A DNA stretch of 64,000 nucleotides from Cephalotus follicularis (GCA_001972305.1 BDDD01000975.1:150727-214726); one strand, 5' to 3'. Shown: positions 21,991 to 37,105, numbered from the stretch's first letter. A program made the numbers and translations. The notes: generated by a model not told the origin, from the letters alone.

Positions 21991-24900
21991 TGTCACGCCC
22001 TGAACCGCAAGAGTAAACCCCCACGATCCGACGCGTGAGATACCTTCCATTCAGTCATTTCATATCCATATTCAAAAGTGTTATAAGTTTATAATTTTAA
22101 ACAGTCATATACACTAGCGGAATAATCAATCCATATAAAAACTAACTCTTAAAATCTCCCAAAATTTTGGCATGAAGTATTCGTTTATCGGACTAAACCC
22201 CCTGTAAAGAAAACACGATTTATATCTCCACACTCCTGAAGGAGGAATCAACAGTTTATATACATATATATGGGCTCATTCCTCAACAACCACAACTCAT
22301 CTCATCAATAATCACCATAGCAGGACTCATCCATGTCCTTTTCATCAACACAAATATAAATCTAGCACTGCCACAAGCCGGCAGGTCAAATACAGAAATA
22401 AACATGTCTCTTGCATAAAACCAGAAATATATCTAATTTCAATATCTGTCCATTTACAATAACCACATTTATACAAAGTAGGTCAGAGGAGATGTAGATC
22501 TTTACCCTACGATTTAACCTGGCTGGTCACTGTTGCGCGTCACCTGGACCTAAACCTGACCCATTACATTACAATACAATGCAATGGGTCAGCAACTCGA
22601 AGGTTGTGTAGGATATACATATGCAAGAAACGTATAAAAGTGCAGCAGATATGTGTACAATATGAGAGATGTATGCATGACAAGAGATGTATGAATGCCA
22701 ATTCATAGCAATGTAGCTCATAATAGAAAGGTCATGCACCATAACCTAGAGATCAATAGAACATGTGATCTACCATTCGTATACGACCATCCCATACCGG
22801 TGTATAGGAATGGGATCAAATCAATCATCTAGGGATACATACCATGGTCCTACCGTAACCATAGTATAGCCATACCATAACAATCAGGACCGTCACAATC
22901 CATAACGATACGGTCCATAACCATATCGTAGCCATAACCGTACCAACTCATTTCAATCTGATAGTTCACTACGAACTGTATAGGGGCTGTCTTCAGCCTC
23001 CTCTGTTAGTACCAGTCCTCTTTTAAAGATATGGATCTTATAGTCCCAGTTCCAATAATATCATAGACTTGTTCACTTGGTCCCAACCTATGATACCATA
23101 TTCCGTTAATTCCATAAGATGTGATTTGACACTCATAATCCCCATGACGGAAATGAAGATTATGAATGGGTTATCTCATTAAGTCTCAAACAATAGCAAT
23201 CAATAATCATAACCATAACTGTTTACGGTCCATATCCATTTACGGTACATAACCGTTTACAGTCCATAACCATTCAATCCATAACAATACAATCTATAAC
23301 AATTCAATGCAATCCCAGTTCCTCGAAGGTCTTGGTTCAATCACTCAATACAATCCCAGTTCCTCGAAGGTCCTGGTTCAATCACTCAATGCAATCCCAG
23401 TTCCTCGAAGGTCCTGGTTCAATCAATCAATGCAATCCCAGTTCCTCGATGGTCCTGGTTCAATCACTCAATGCAATCCCAGTTCCTCAAAGGTCCTGGT
23501 TCAATCACTCAATGCAATCCCAGGTCCTCGAAGGTCCTGGTTCAATCACTCAATGCAATCCCAGTTCCTCGAAGGTCCTGGTTCAATCACTCAATGCAAT
23601 CCCAGTTCCTTGAAGGTCCTGGTTCAATCACTCAATGCAATACTAGTTCCTCGAAGGTCCTAGTTCAATCAATCAATGCAATCCCAGTTCCTCGAAGGTC
23701 CTGGTTCAATCAATCAATGCAATCCCAGTTTAATTAGTCGTTCATTCACCTAGTCGATCATTCAATCATTCAGTCATTCACTCGATCATTCATTCAATCA
23801 TTTCCATTCATTTTGTCGATCATTCATTCATTCGGTTCATTCGATCAGTTACTTATCCATTATACCCGTACACGGTTCCTTAAGTCATGAAATCAACAAC
23901 CGTTTTCCGTAACCATAACCATAGCTATCCGTAACCATAGTCATAGTCATCCGTAATCATATCCATGGCCATCCATCCGTAATCGTACGATCCATACGAT
24001 CCATAACCACTCCATCCGTGACCACACGATCCATAACCGTACGATCCATATCTATGTCGATCCTTAAGTATACCATTCATCTAATAACAATCAAAAGGTT
24101 AACTAGATATATACACTATCGCATACCAGCATATATAAGTAGTTAACCACATACCCCTTTCAATTCATAACCTTGAAAATCATTCCAAGACACAGATGAG
24201 CTGCCCTCGGCCTCTTGGGCGCAAGGTAGCATAGAAACATTACTTAACAATACTATTTTGTATACTCGTGTATGTATATATATATAATCATGCATCCATA
24301 CAATTACAATTCGTACACATATCAACCTATATAACCATTTAGAATGCATGAATGCAATACAAGTAGTATAACCTACTTTAGTGATCTACCATTCGCATAC
24401 TACCGTCCTGTACTGACGTATACGAATGGGATCAAATCAATAGTCATCTGAGCACGTACCATTGGAGCATATGTATACCTACCTGTTACCAATTGAGCTT
24501 GTGAGTTGGGAGGACTTGCAGTAGAATTGACGAACTGCCACCTCCTCTAAGCTTCACTCGTTTCCATGAGCACAGCTCCATCTTCTGTCAACAAAGTTCC
24601 CTTTCTCTCTTTCATCATCGCTGCAATAACCATCACATTCCGTTACGATCTACACACAGGTAGCACATACAAATCATCGTCACCGGAGTTCAGGCCAAAT
24701 TCTAGCCAACACTTCGAAACTCTGACCACGCCATAAACAGGCTCCAAATTGGCCAATCTATGCACTGGTAGCCATGACTCACCATGAATTACACGGTCAC
24801 AGCCAACAATGAGTCAACTCATTGAGTTGACTTTCCAGACGTTCAACAGCTCTGGCTACCACCCAAAAACACCACACCATAATCAGATTAACACATCCCA

Positions 24901-25389
24901 GCCTTAAACTCACCGAGACTCACCAAGGAACCAGCGATCACAGCAGATAGCAAGTCAAGCTTGTTGGGTTAACTCAGTCAACCATTCCTGGCCTTTTTTG
25001 GCTGAACAACGCCTCAACAGCCACCAAAAGGGGAAGAGCTAGTCGTCACGATCAAAACACGCTCTACCCGTGACAGTTCCCGACGGTGGAACGCACGGCA
25101 GTGATGGCGACAATGGCAGGGAGAAAGAAAAGAATAGAGGAGAAGGGGGGAAAGGAGGTTATCGGCTAGAGGAAGTCCCGCGCGCGCCATCTCCAGGTCT
25201 GGCCCCTTCGTTCGGCGTCGTCTCCTCCCGGCGCTCTCTCTGCCGCTCCCTGTCTCCCACTCTGTCTCTCGCATCTCATTCTCTTCTCCTTTTCTTTCAT
25301 ACAGGAGCTTTATACGCCCGTGTTTTTTTTATATATATATATATATATATAATATTATAACTATATATATATATATCCGAGACATTACA
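21991..25389 (-). mobile_element. Tekay/Del-like solo LTR (3.4 kb) inside integrase
   Basis: Bounded by TGTCACGCCC and CGAGACATTACA, flanked by exact 5-bp copies TGCTG at 21986-21990 and 25390-25394. On its own strand it starts TGTAATGTCTCGG and ends GGGCGTGACA, in the style of large chromovirus LTRs. No gag or pol domain was found over its length, so a solo LTR or an LTR-only derivative. It contains (TA)n near 25330-25375 and a 41-bp tandem array. Confidence 0.85.
23297..23737 (+). repeat. 41-bp tandem repeat, about 10 copies
   Basis: The unit is GGTCCTGGTTCAATCACTCA followed by ATGCAATCCCAGTTCCTCGAA. GGTCCTGGTT recurs every 41 bases. As 41 is not a multiple of three, ORFs appear in all three frames; these are not genes. 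Beyond 23740 it decays into CATTCATTCAAT-type sequence. Confidence 0.95.
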
Positions 25390-26209
25390 TGCTGTCTTCA
25401 AGGCACTTCTTTAAGTCCGAGATGATTTCTCTGTTGATCACCTCGGCTTGACCGTTGCTCTGGGGGTAGGCTACTGAGGCAAGCCTATGCTCTATTCTCC
25501 ACTCTTTGCAAAAGTCACGGAATGCCTGGCAATCGAACTGTTTACCATTGTCTGAGACTATTGTCCTCAAGACTCCAAATCTACAGATGATGGACTTCTA
25601 TACGAAGTTTTCCGTGTTCTTTTCTGTGATTGTGGCCAAGGGCTCCACTTCCTCCCATTTGGTAAAATAGTCTACTGCTACAATGAGAAATTTCCTCTAG
25701 CCTATCGCCACAGGTAGTGGTCCGATGAAGTCCATTCCCCATTGTGAAAAGGGCGAGAGGGCCGTGATAGACGTCAGAGGTTGAGAATGTCTCTTGCTTA
25801 TGTTTGCGTTCCTCTGGCACTTGTCACATTTTCTTACCAAGTCTATAGCATCTTGATGCAAGGTCGGCCAGTAGTAGCCCTGCCTTAATAGCTTATGGGA
25901 CAATGTCCTACCCCCTGTGTGGTTGCCACAAACTCCTTCATGGACTGCCCTTAGAGCATAATCGGCCTCTAAGGGAGTCAAGCACCTCAGCCAAGGAAAA
26001 GAGAAAGACCTTTTGTAGAGGATCCCATCTCGGAGCTGGAATCTATTTGATCTGTACACAAATTTTCTTGCCTCTACAGGATCCTCGGGTAAAATCCCGT
26101 TCCTCAGCCAGTTGATAAAGGGAGTAATCCAATTTGGCTCTTGTGGTACGTCTATATCCATCACATCTACTTCAGAGATGGTAGGCCTGTCCAAGTAGTC
26201 AACTAACAC
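25390..26209 (-). pseudogene. Integrase N-terminal and core part of Tat element B
   Basis: The minus strand shows the zinc-binding HHCC module (HEGVCGNHTGGRTLSHKL, then KCDKCQRNA) near 25800-25940 and the core start QWGMDFIGPLP near 25710. The catalytic region then reads IVSDNGKQFD, HRLASVAYPQSNGQAEV and NREIISDLKKC. Stops at about 25697 and 25581 interrupt it. It catalyses insertion of element DNA. The 3' end is cut by the solo LTR at 25389. Confidence 0.88.
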
Positions 26210-26254
26210 GGTTTGATTTTTCTCTAGCTCCCCTACCGTGGCTAGTTTTGATAA

Positions 26255-26686
26255 CTAGTCTACTCGGACGTTTTCCGTTCTGGGTACTTTCAAGACTTTT
26301 AGAACTTTGAAGGCCGACTTCAAACTCTGAAAATGTGATAAGTACTTGGCCATTGGGTCTTCTCGGGCTTCATACTCTCCACTTTCTAGACCAACTACTA
26401 GCTGAGAATCACTGGAGGCCTCTATCTTTTGCACCTCCAAGTGCTTTGCAATTATCAGTCTAGCTATCAGAGCTTTCCATTCAGCTTCGTTGTTCATAGC
26501 TTTAAAACTGAACCTCAGAGCATACTCCAAAGTCCACCCATCTGGACTTGTTAATACCAGCCCAGCTCCACTGCCAGTGATGCAAGAGGAACCATCCACA
26601 GATAACTTCCACATCCCCCTCTCGTTCTCGGAGGGGTTTTCCTCCATACACTCCGTAGGTGTATTATCTCCAACAAAGTCGGCCAA
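26255..26686 (-). pseudogene. Second (Tat-type) RNase H domain
   Basis: About 140 residues with the three acidic-site motifs of an RNase H: SVDGSS, NNEAEWKAL and SDSQLVV. It is separate from the RNase H that directly follows RT at 26750-27050. This doubling is a known mark of the Tat lineage. Stops separate it from both neighbours. Confidence 0.8.
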
Positions 26687-26746
26687 GACCTATGATTTGA
26701 TGGCTGGTCTGGCTTCGAACTTCACATCATACTCGCCTAGTTCGAC

Positions 26747-28101
26747 TTACCACTTGATTAATCTTCCCGAGGTGTCGGGCTTTGCAAGAACTTGTTTGAG
26801 TGGTTTGTCAGTCAGAATCTTGATTGTATGGGCTTGAAAATATGGCCTCAATTTTATGGCCGCTATGATCAGAGCATAGGCAAACTTTTCTACCTCTGGG
26901 TACCTCTCCTCAGCATCATTCAAAGCCTTGCTTACATAGTATACTAGCTTTTGAACTTTCTCCTCCTCCATGACTAGCATTGCACTCACTACGCCCGAGG
27001 TGGCCGCAAGGTATAAATACAAGTCTTCCCCGTCCTTAGGTTTTGAGATCAGAGGAGGGGAAGCTAGGTATTCCTTCAACTTGTCGAAGGCTGCTTGACA
27101 CTCGTTTGACCAAGAAAATCCCTTGGGATCTCTAAGTACCTTGAAGAAAGGGAGGCATTTCTCGGCTGATTTTGAAACAAACCTACTCAGGGCTGCTATC
27201 TTTCCATTCAGTCTTTGAACATCCCTGATGGTTTGGGGAGGCCTCATACTCTGAACCGCTGAGATCTTCTCTAGGTTGGCCTTTATTCCTCTGCTCGAGA
27301 CCATGAATCCGAGGAACTTGATAGAGGTGACCCCAAAAGTGCACTTGGAAGGATTGAGTCTCATGTTGTATCTTCTCAGTACCTCAAATGTTTCTTCCAA
27401 GTCTTTAATGTGGGGGCTCCTGGCTGGGGTCTTGACGAGCATGTCATCGATATAGACCTCCATGTTCCTCCCAATATGAGGCTCAAAGATTTTTTTGACC
27501 AGTCGTTGGTAGGTGGCCCCTGTATTCTTCAATCCAAAGGGCATGACCTTGTAATAATACATCCCCCAGTCCGTAATGAAAGCAGTCTTGTTCTCGTCGG
27601 GCCCGACATAGGGATTTGATTGTATCCTGAGTAGGCATCCAAGAAGCTTAACATTCTGTAGCCCGAGGTCCCATATACCAACTGATCTATCTTTGGGAGA
27701 GGGAAGTGATCATTGGGACAAGCCTTGTTGAGGTATGTGAAGTCGATGCACATCCTCTACTTGCCATTTGCTTTTTTAACTATGACTGGGTTTGCCAGCC
27801 AATCTGAGTAATGTACTTCCCTTATGAACCCTGCCTGCAACAGCTTACTCACCTCCTCGGCTATTGCCTGCTGTCTCTCAGGAGCAAAGCTCCTCTTCTT
27901 TTTCCTGGTCGGAGGCCTCATTGAATCCACACTTAACCTGTGAACCATTACGTTTGGGCTGATCCCAAGGACCTCCTCTGCCGACCAGGCGAATACATCT
28001 TTATTGTTTTGGAGGAATGTTATTAATTCCTCCTTCTCCACCTCTCCAAGATGTGAGCCAACTTGGAACACTCTTTTAGTGTTTCCCTCTTCCAGGGGCA
28101 C
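26747..28101 (-). pseudogene. Reverse transcriptase plus first RNase H of Tat element B
   Basis: RT begins near 28101 (VFQVGSHLGEVEKEELI) and continues with QAGFIREVHYSDWLANP, MCIDFTYLNKACP, SFLDAYSGYNQIP and the active-site YIDD near 27440. Then follow FLGFMVSSRGIKANLEK and the connection/RNase H segment (YLAATSGVVSAMLV, ALNDAEERYPEVEKFAYAL). A stop near 27757 and a frame change near 27560 break it. Domain order and length fit a normal Ty3/gypsy pol. Confidence 0.92.
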
Positions 28102-28182
28102 TTGAATAACATCTTCAACAGGCTATGGGTGCTCAGGTTCCACATCTCCTCTGAGCTCCACATTTGCAATAGGAAGTACTTT

Positions 28183-28699
28183 TTACTTCCCTTTATCCAT
28201 AATGGTAGTCTTGTAGCACTGTCTTGCCACCTGTTGATCTCCTCTGGCTTCCTCCACGCCAAACCTTGTAGGAAAATTAATCAATAAGTGTCTTGTGGAC
28301 ACTATCACCTCCATTAGGTTCAGACCTGGTCGCCCTATTATGGCATTGTATGGGCTTGGTGTGTCCACTACATGGAACTCCATCTCTACCTGGGTCTGGC
28401 ATGGGGTCGTGCCTGTAACCACGGACAGGTCGATGGATCCCAGAGGATGGACCATCTCCTCCGCAAAGCCAACCATTGGTCGGTATCCTCAGCTGATCAA
28501 ATACAGGTTTGTATAGGATGTTGGCCAAGCTCCCGCTGTCGATAAGAATCCTCTTCATGGTGAAAAGTGTAACCTGAAGAGTTACCACCACTGGATCATC
28601 GTGAGGGAGATGTACTCCCTCATATTCTGCCTCTGAGAAGGATATCACCTCCTCATCTCCACCTGTCCTCAGCCTTTTGCTGTGATAAATCTGTTGCAC
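28183..28699 (-). pseudogene. Aspartic protease of Tat element B
   Basis: The active-site ILIDSGSLANILYKP motif lies near 28510-28560, and the FHVVDTPSPYNAIIGRPGLN block near 28320-28380. The two halves are in different frames, so at least one indel separates them. The position between gag and RT is as expected. Confidence 0.85.
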
Positions 28700-28809
28700 A
28701 GCACTCCCATAAGCTTTTCTGGCATTTTTGTGATCGTCACCAGATGCGACCCCCCCAGAGATGGTATGGATAACACCCCTGGGTTGCTGTTGCTGCTCTT
28801 CTCTTGTTG

Positions 28810-30509
28810 CTAAGGATCCTCTTCTCTCCTTTGCTTCCTTCTTTCCTGGTGAGCATCTCTGTCCATATACTTGCGCAGGTGGCCCTTCCGAATCAGGGCC
28901 TCAATCTGATTCTTCAACTGTCTGCACTCCTCGATATCGTGTTCGTGGTCACGATGATACCGGAAGTATTTCTCTATGTCCCTCTTCTCTGTCGGGGACC
29001 TTAGTGGGGCAGGCCATTGGATGGGGATCTTATATTTCTCCACAGCAAGTATTCTTGTGCTCGTGTCCAGGAGGGGGGCAAAGTTGTTGTAGGATGGGAT
29101 ATGTACCCTTCCCCTGGGTGAATTCTCTCTTCTGGAGAGTTTGTGTCCGAGTTCTTCCTTGGACAGTTCTGACCTCTTCTTCCTCTTCTCCTTCTTCTAG
29201 GAGCATTTCATGAATGCTCCCCTTTCTCCTCTTGATGGCCCGACCAGGATGTTTTCTGTTTCCTGGCTGCCATCTCTTCCTCGGCGTTGACATACTTTTC
29301 TGCTCTTCTCAGCAGGTAACCATATCCACCGCGGGTTTCTTCAAAAGGGAGAAGGTGAAGGATGAGTTGTTCCTCAACCCACTATTCAATGCTACCAGGG
29401 CAAAAGACGGCTCCAGGTCTTTCACCGTGAGGGACTCCCTGTTGAATCTTGTAAGATAATCTCTCAGCGATTCATCTCCCCTGGACCACATTGATTAAAT
29501 GTGTAGAGTTCCTCCTCTGCGTAGTGCTGTTGAGAAACTTGGTTATGAACAGTTCCGTAAACTGGTCGAAATTCTCCACTGATCTCCGAGCCAGGGTGAA
29601 ATACCACGACTGGGCTGCTCCAGTTAGTGTTGACGGGAATCCTCGGCAGAGTGTGGCGTCTGAGGCTTGGTGCACCAACATGGTTTGTCTATAGGTGCGT
29701 ACATGTTGAATAGGGTACGTGGACCCATCATACTTATCAAGGCTTGGGAGCCAGAATCCGCTGGGAATACATTCCGTCATGATCTCGGATGTGAAAGGGT
29801 GGGCGCAAATGTTGCACACCTCTGACAGATACCCCCTTGGATGCCCGGCTCCTCGGAGCCTTCTCTCCACCTCGGTAAGCCTTCTGTTCATTGCTTGCTC
29901 CACGTCCTCAATGTTCCTAGCCCTACTAGAAACACGTGACCCCCTGGCCAGTGTGGTCGTGCGGTCTACCCTACTTCCCTAGACCTTTCCTACTCTGCGT
30001 GGGGTATTGGACCGTACTCGTGCATCCTCTGCTCCCCCGGCTTCCCCTTGGGGATCCACGTTCATGGCTTGGTACCCAAGATGCACTCTTCTGGGATCGT
30101 TGGGCTGATCATGGGCAGTTGAGGACTCTTCCCTCTGAGATGCATTGATCTCAGGTCTCCTCCTCAACGGAATATTGTCCCCTGATCGCCTTGGAGGGGG
30201 TCTCTCTCCCCTTGGCGAGTTTCGCCTGGCACCTCGGGGGTGCCCTATCTCCACCACTGGCCTAACAAGGCCGCTCTGTCCTCGGACCAATGGCTGAACA
30301 GGTCCAACCTGGTTTTGGTTGGCTAAGCTGGTAACTAACAAGTCAGTGAGACGCTCCATCCCCTGGAGGAGCTGATTGAATTGCTCCCCAGTGACGGGAG
30401 CTTGTTCCAGGACCGTAACTTGACCAACTTCAGGAGGAGGAGGCGGGATCTCCTATTGACGGCTGCTGGTGGCTCCAGACAGGTTTTTGATATTCTTTCT
30501 CGGAGGCAT
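28810..30509 (-). pseudogene. Gag of Tat element B
   Basis: Starts MPPRKNIKN at 30509, 24 bases from the PBS. The capsid core is at 29472-29903 (SLDKYDGSTYP, FPSTLTGAAQSWYFTL, TKFLNSTTQRRN) and 29309-29491 (ESLRDYLTRFNRESLTVKDL). The zinc-binding segment CRYHRDHGHD-type, here FRYHRDHEHDIEEC, is near 28900-28950, and the first cysteine is replaced by F. Stops near 30445 and 29979 and several frame changes are present. Confidence 0.85.
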
Positions 30510-30533
30510 GATTCTTGATGACTTTTTGCTGCC

Positions 30534-30551
30534 CTTCCCACAGACGGCGCT
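30534..30551 (-). other. Primer binding site of Tat element B
   Basis: The minus strand reads AGCGCCGTCTGTGGGAAG, close to the plant Ty3/gypsy site TGGCGCCGTCTGTGGGAA, three bases from the 5' LTR. Confidence 0.8.
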
Positions 30552-30554
30552 AAC

Positions 30555-31409
30555 TGTTGATACAGAAAATCTCCCTTCAACAGTACCCTACGTGGAGGGC
30601 TTTGATTTGTTAATGGGAACGCGTGAATATGTCCGGGAAAGATGTTTGGTGGATAATCCCTGCACAAATAGAACAAAGAGGGTTGAAGGTCCAAGAGGTT
30701 GTTCTCTCGGGGATACTACGACGCTCAAGTTAGAGGTTGCACAGAGAAAATAAGGTTCTTTAGAGTGCTAAAATGGTTTACCTTTGTTTTGACTTTGGAA
30801 CTGGTATATATAGAGATGGGTTGTAACTGTCTGAGCGTGTAAACCGAAGGTGATAAGTATCCCCTAAGGAAATGTCGAGGATCTCAGACATTTCCCTTGA
30901 TCTCCTCCAGATTTGTTGGTACTTTCCCTCTAGGACGTTTATCATATCTTATGTTTCCATATTTGAGGAGATAAATCCCTGGAATGTAGGCGGATGTTAA
31001 GGCCTCCTCTGGTGGAGGACGAGGAAGGATAGGTCCTCTGGTCTCTTACCCGTCTCAAGGTCTTCAACGTCAAGAGTATCTTCAAGGGCTGGTGCCTGAA
31101 GTATTAGGTCCTCTGGAATGCTATCGAGGAAGAGGTCTCTTGCAGTGCAGTTGGGGAGGAGGTCTTTGGCACTGATGTCGAAGATGAGGTCCTTGGCACT
31201 GAAGCCAAAACGGTGGTCCTCAGCAAAGAAACCACGGAGGAGCTCCTTGGCACTGATGCCGAGGAGGAGCTCTTCACCTGTTACCGTTGCTAAAGTTAAT
31301 GAGCTTCCTCTGACTCATACTCACATATGCCTTAATGCCCCTAGACACTTGACAACGTCTGCAGGGGACACGTGTCGTTCTTGGTATAAATAGATTTTTT
31401 TCCACATCA
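30555..31409 (-). repeat. 5' LTR of Tat element B
   Basis: 855 bp from TGTTGATACAG to CCACATCA, matching 16661-17461. A TGGTATATATAG box near 30800, read on the + strand, is shared by both copies. It keeps the 54-bp segment missing from the other LTR. Confidence 0.92.
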
Positions 31410-32369
31410 CTAAGAAATTAGTTGAGTACTTGAAAAATGACATTGTGCATCCATTGTGTATAAATTTGTGAAATTTGCATTGGTTTCACCGACTATAATT
31501 ATTGAGTGTTTTTTTTAATGAGAATTGAAAAATGGATCATGAAGGTAATTGAATGAATGATTGTTTAATTACGTAAATTGAAAAAAAAAAAGTTATTAAA
31601 TTGACAGTGAAAAAATTATCAAGTGTTTTTCAAATATGAAAATTATTCGATGATAATTGTACTCTATCAAAATTATTATTTATATGTTTAGTTAGTATTA
31701 CGAAGATGTTAACAGCGTTATTAATTCGATAACGAGTGATAAAAGATTAGGCCCGACCCTGAATGTGACAACTCGGGTGATGCTTATAAAGTTGTTTGAT
31801 GAAATGCCAGTACGCTGGAGTTTGGTTTCAATCGACAATTATGACTCATAGTCAAAGTAATATAGATATTGTTTCAGTGTCTTACAGTGACACAACGAGA
31901 GAAACGTGTGTTGCAAGAAACATTGGTCAAATTATCCACACAAAAAAAAAAGCGGAACAGAGGGTGACATAATTGTAGGAGATTCAAGGTTAGTAAGGAA
32001 TTCTTAATTGAAAACTTACACTACTCAACATTCAAAATTACTACCTACAATCATACACTGATATTGAATTTGCTATTTAATTTTGCTGCAGGTGGTAGTT
32101 TAGCTTGGTTTAAATACCAGACACTTGCGGTTGTCTAATGGCCCCATCATCAATCAAGTACACAAATCAAGCAAATCAAGCGGTTGGGAGCTTTCAATGC
32201 TAGATAGCAGTTGGTTGATCAGCATTAAATGACCACCCAACAAGTACCCACACATGTGTATATTTTATATATACACACACATGTACGGTCCTACTATAAC
32301 AAGTGAGGTATTTGTAGAGTATTATTATGACGGGTTTATATATAGTTGTTATTTTGGAGAGAGAGCACA
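31410..32369. other. Intergenic region upstream of the aldehyde dehydrogenase gene
   Basis: AT-rich, without an ORF of note. Possible TATA-type strings are TTTTATATATACAC near 32262 and TTTATATATAG near 32336; the first leaves the more usual leader length. No element boundary was seen apart from the Tat LTR on the left. Confidence 0.5.
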
Positions 32370-35452
<3,083 letters not shown>

Positions 35453-35985
35453 GCTATGTATCCCCCTACCCACAACTGAAAAATTACTCAGGGTACTGTT
35501 GTACTAAGTACTAGAATTGTCATGCCATAACAATGTACGTTAAATTATAGTTGAAGCTGAAAGTATAAACGTGTGAATTTAAACATCACTGAAATAAAGC
35601 TTCAGTTACAAGCCAAGCTTCCAGTGAAAGTTTGCTACCTTTAGATCTCTGCAATTGAAATTCCTCGCTTATGACACCAATTGACAATGCTTTTTTTTAA
35701 ACTTTGACATCATATTTAAGGAAAATTTTCAGTACATTTTTCACATATTTTTGGTCCCGGGACATGGAAAATACAGGTGAAAAGGTGTATTGCTAATGAA
35801 ACAATGATGATATTACTACGTTACATGAATCTAGAATGGATTGTTGCAAATTTAGTAAAGATGTGTTGCATATAATGGATTTCATTTTTTATTTTTTGTT
35901 ACATGATTGTTAATGTGATAACATGTAGATGTATATTGAAATCAATAGGGTTTTGCTACCCAATCACGGTAATTAGTTAGTAACA
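35453..35985. other. Intergenic, 3' flank of the aldehyde dehydrogenase gene
   Basis: A possible polyadenylation signal AATAAAG at 35593. Otherwise AT-rich with nothing recognised. Confidence 0.5.
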
Positions 35986-35989
35986 TTAC

Positions 35990-36107
35990 TCCACGTGATG
36001 TCCACGTGACTGTCGACCAAATAGTTAATAGAAACAAGCAGATACCTCAACCAATAAGTGACAGCCACATGTCAACACAAACCTTCACGGCCCTTTGCGT
36101 TTATAAA
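35990..36107 (+). promoter_or_regulatory. Promoter with paired G-boxes and TATA box
   Basis: Two CACGTG hexamers at 35992 and 36003, eleven bases apart, lie about 100 bp upstream of a TATA box (TTTATAAAAAC, 36100). CACGTG is the G-box core bound by bZIP and bHLH factors, and paired ACGT elements often mark ABA or light response. The response itself is inference. The TATA position puts transcription start near 36130, which argues against the upstream ATG at 36006. Confidence 0.6.
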
Positions 36108-36140
36108 AACAGTTCATACCGACAGAGCGGCATTCGGTGT

Positions 36141-36587
36141 ATGGCAACCGCCGCCCCTGATTGTCTTGGTCAAATCTCATCGTACACGTCATCGCCAACC
36201 AAGCATCATCAAGGAACAAAGCCAGGGAATGGTGTTTCATTTGCCATGATATCAAAAGCAAATTTCTCAATTAGACGATTCTCTTTTGCAAACATCCCCA
36301 ACAACAGATTCATAGATTCACGAATCCTTTGCTTCAATACGCTACCAAATTCAATGGCCACAAACCACAACCAAAAACATGAATCAATGTTGACAACGAC
36401 GAAGAAAGTGGAAGAAGATGAGAAAGAAGAGATGAAATCGCAGCTACCGCCGCCACCAGAGAAGCCGTTGCCTGGGGATTGCTGTGGGAGCGGATGCGTG
36501 CGATGCGTGTGGGATGTCTACTACGAGGAGCTTGAGGCTTATGATATGCTTTGCAACTCCAAGGATCCCAATTCTCAGCCTTCTTGA
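36141..36587 (+). CDS. Oxidoreductase-like domain protein, single exon
   Basis: 148 residues from the ATG at 36141. The C-terminus LPPPPEKPLPGDCCGSGCVRC followed by VWDVYYEELEAYD is the oxidoreductase-like domain (Pfam Oxidored-like, as in OXLD1). The CCxSGCxxC cysteine cluster and the following aromatic helix are intact. The biochemical role of this domain is not settled. The N-terminal 90 residues are rich in S, T, N and basic residues with few acids, compatible with an organelle transit peptide. The frame is open from 36006, but a TATA box at 36100 makes 36141 the likely start; the ATG at 36246 (MISKANFSIRRFSF) is the alternative and would give a 113-residue protein. No intron needed. Confidence 0.8.
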   Translation: MATAAPDCLGQISSYTSSPTKHHQGTKPGNGVSFAMISKANFSIRRFSFANIPNNRFIDSRILCFNTLPNSMATNHNQKHESMLTTTKKVEEDEKEEMKSQLPPPPEKPLPGDCCGSGCVRCVWDVYYEELEAYDMLCNSKDPNSQPS

Positions 36588-37105
36588 TCTATTGGATCTC
36601 TATTCAATTGGATTTGCTTTCAGATTAGTAACCTTTTCGTTCTGGATTTTTATGTCTTAAGGAATTGTTGACGAGAAGAATAGAAAATGATTAGTAACAT
36701 TTTTTTTTTTTGTGTTCTTTTGAGTTATTATAAACATGTAAGAAATAATGGAAGAAGTTTATTCTTTTACCTCATTTAGATAATGTGCAAACGAACCTGA
36801 CAAATAGAAAAAACCGAATCAAATAGGTCGGTATGTAGTCTATACGATTCGGTTCAATTTTTTAAAGTACCAAAAATCCATCAATGAGGATCAATTCGGG
36901 CAAATAGAAATTGTGAAAACCAAACCGTTTATACGTTATTAACTATAATACATATAATAAATTATCTTTATAATTAGTTAAAAATATATACTCACTTTGT
37001 TTTATAATAATAATCTCAGTTGATTTTACATAATATTTAAGTTATGATTAATGTATTTACATTTGAAATATTTTGTTTATTCTTTACAAAAATTATTATC
37101 GATTT
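36588..37105. other. AT-rich intergenic stretch
   Basis: No gene. A poly-T run is at 36698-36710 and a CGATTCGGTTCAATTT segment near 36845 resembles common dispersed plant repeats. Confidence 0.5.

Larger units (their letters stand above)
16661..31409 (-). mobile_element. Tat-lineage Ty3/gypsy element B, complete but dead
   Basis: A full element on the minus strand. In its own direction: 5' LTR (31409-30555), PBS, gag, PR, RT, RNase H, second RNase H, integrase, a spacer, an ORF in opposite orientation, polypurine tract and 3' LTR (17461-16661). The flanks are TTAAG (16656-16660) and CTAAG (31410-31414), a 5-bp duplication with one mismatch. Dual RNase H and an antisense ORF between integrase and the 3' LTR are known traits of the Tat lineage (Grande and Retand type). 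A 3.4-kb solo LTR interrupts integrase. Many stops and frameshifts are present. Confidence 0.9.

Noticed and set aside
23307..23737. Repetitive ORFs, and possible CRISPR-like array
   Set aside because: They come from a 41-bp tandem repeat without unique spacers in a plant LTR; three frames open because 41 is not a multiple of 3.
25070..25360. 96-residue plus-strand ORF
   Set aside because: Within the Tekay-like LTR, ends in a (TA)n run, no domain.
3701..31409. Integrated pararetrovirus as source of the RT sequences
   Set aside because: LTRs, primer sites, integrase and 5-bp duplications show LTR retrotransposons; no movement or coat protein of a pararetrovirus was seen.
36006..36140. Upstream ATG at 36006 as start of the oxidoreductase-like gene
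   Set aside because: It would lie before the TATA box at 36100 and close to the G-boxes, so it is probably promoter DNA.
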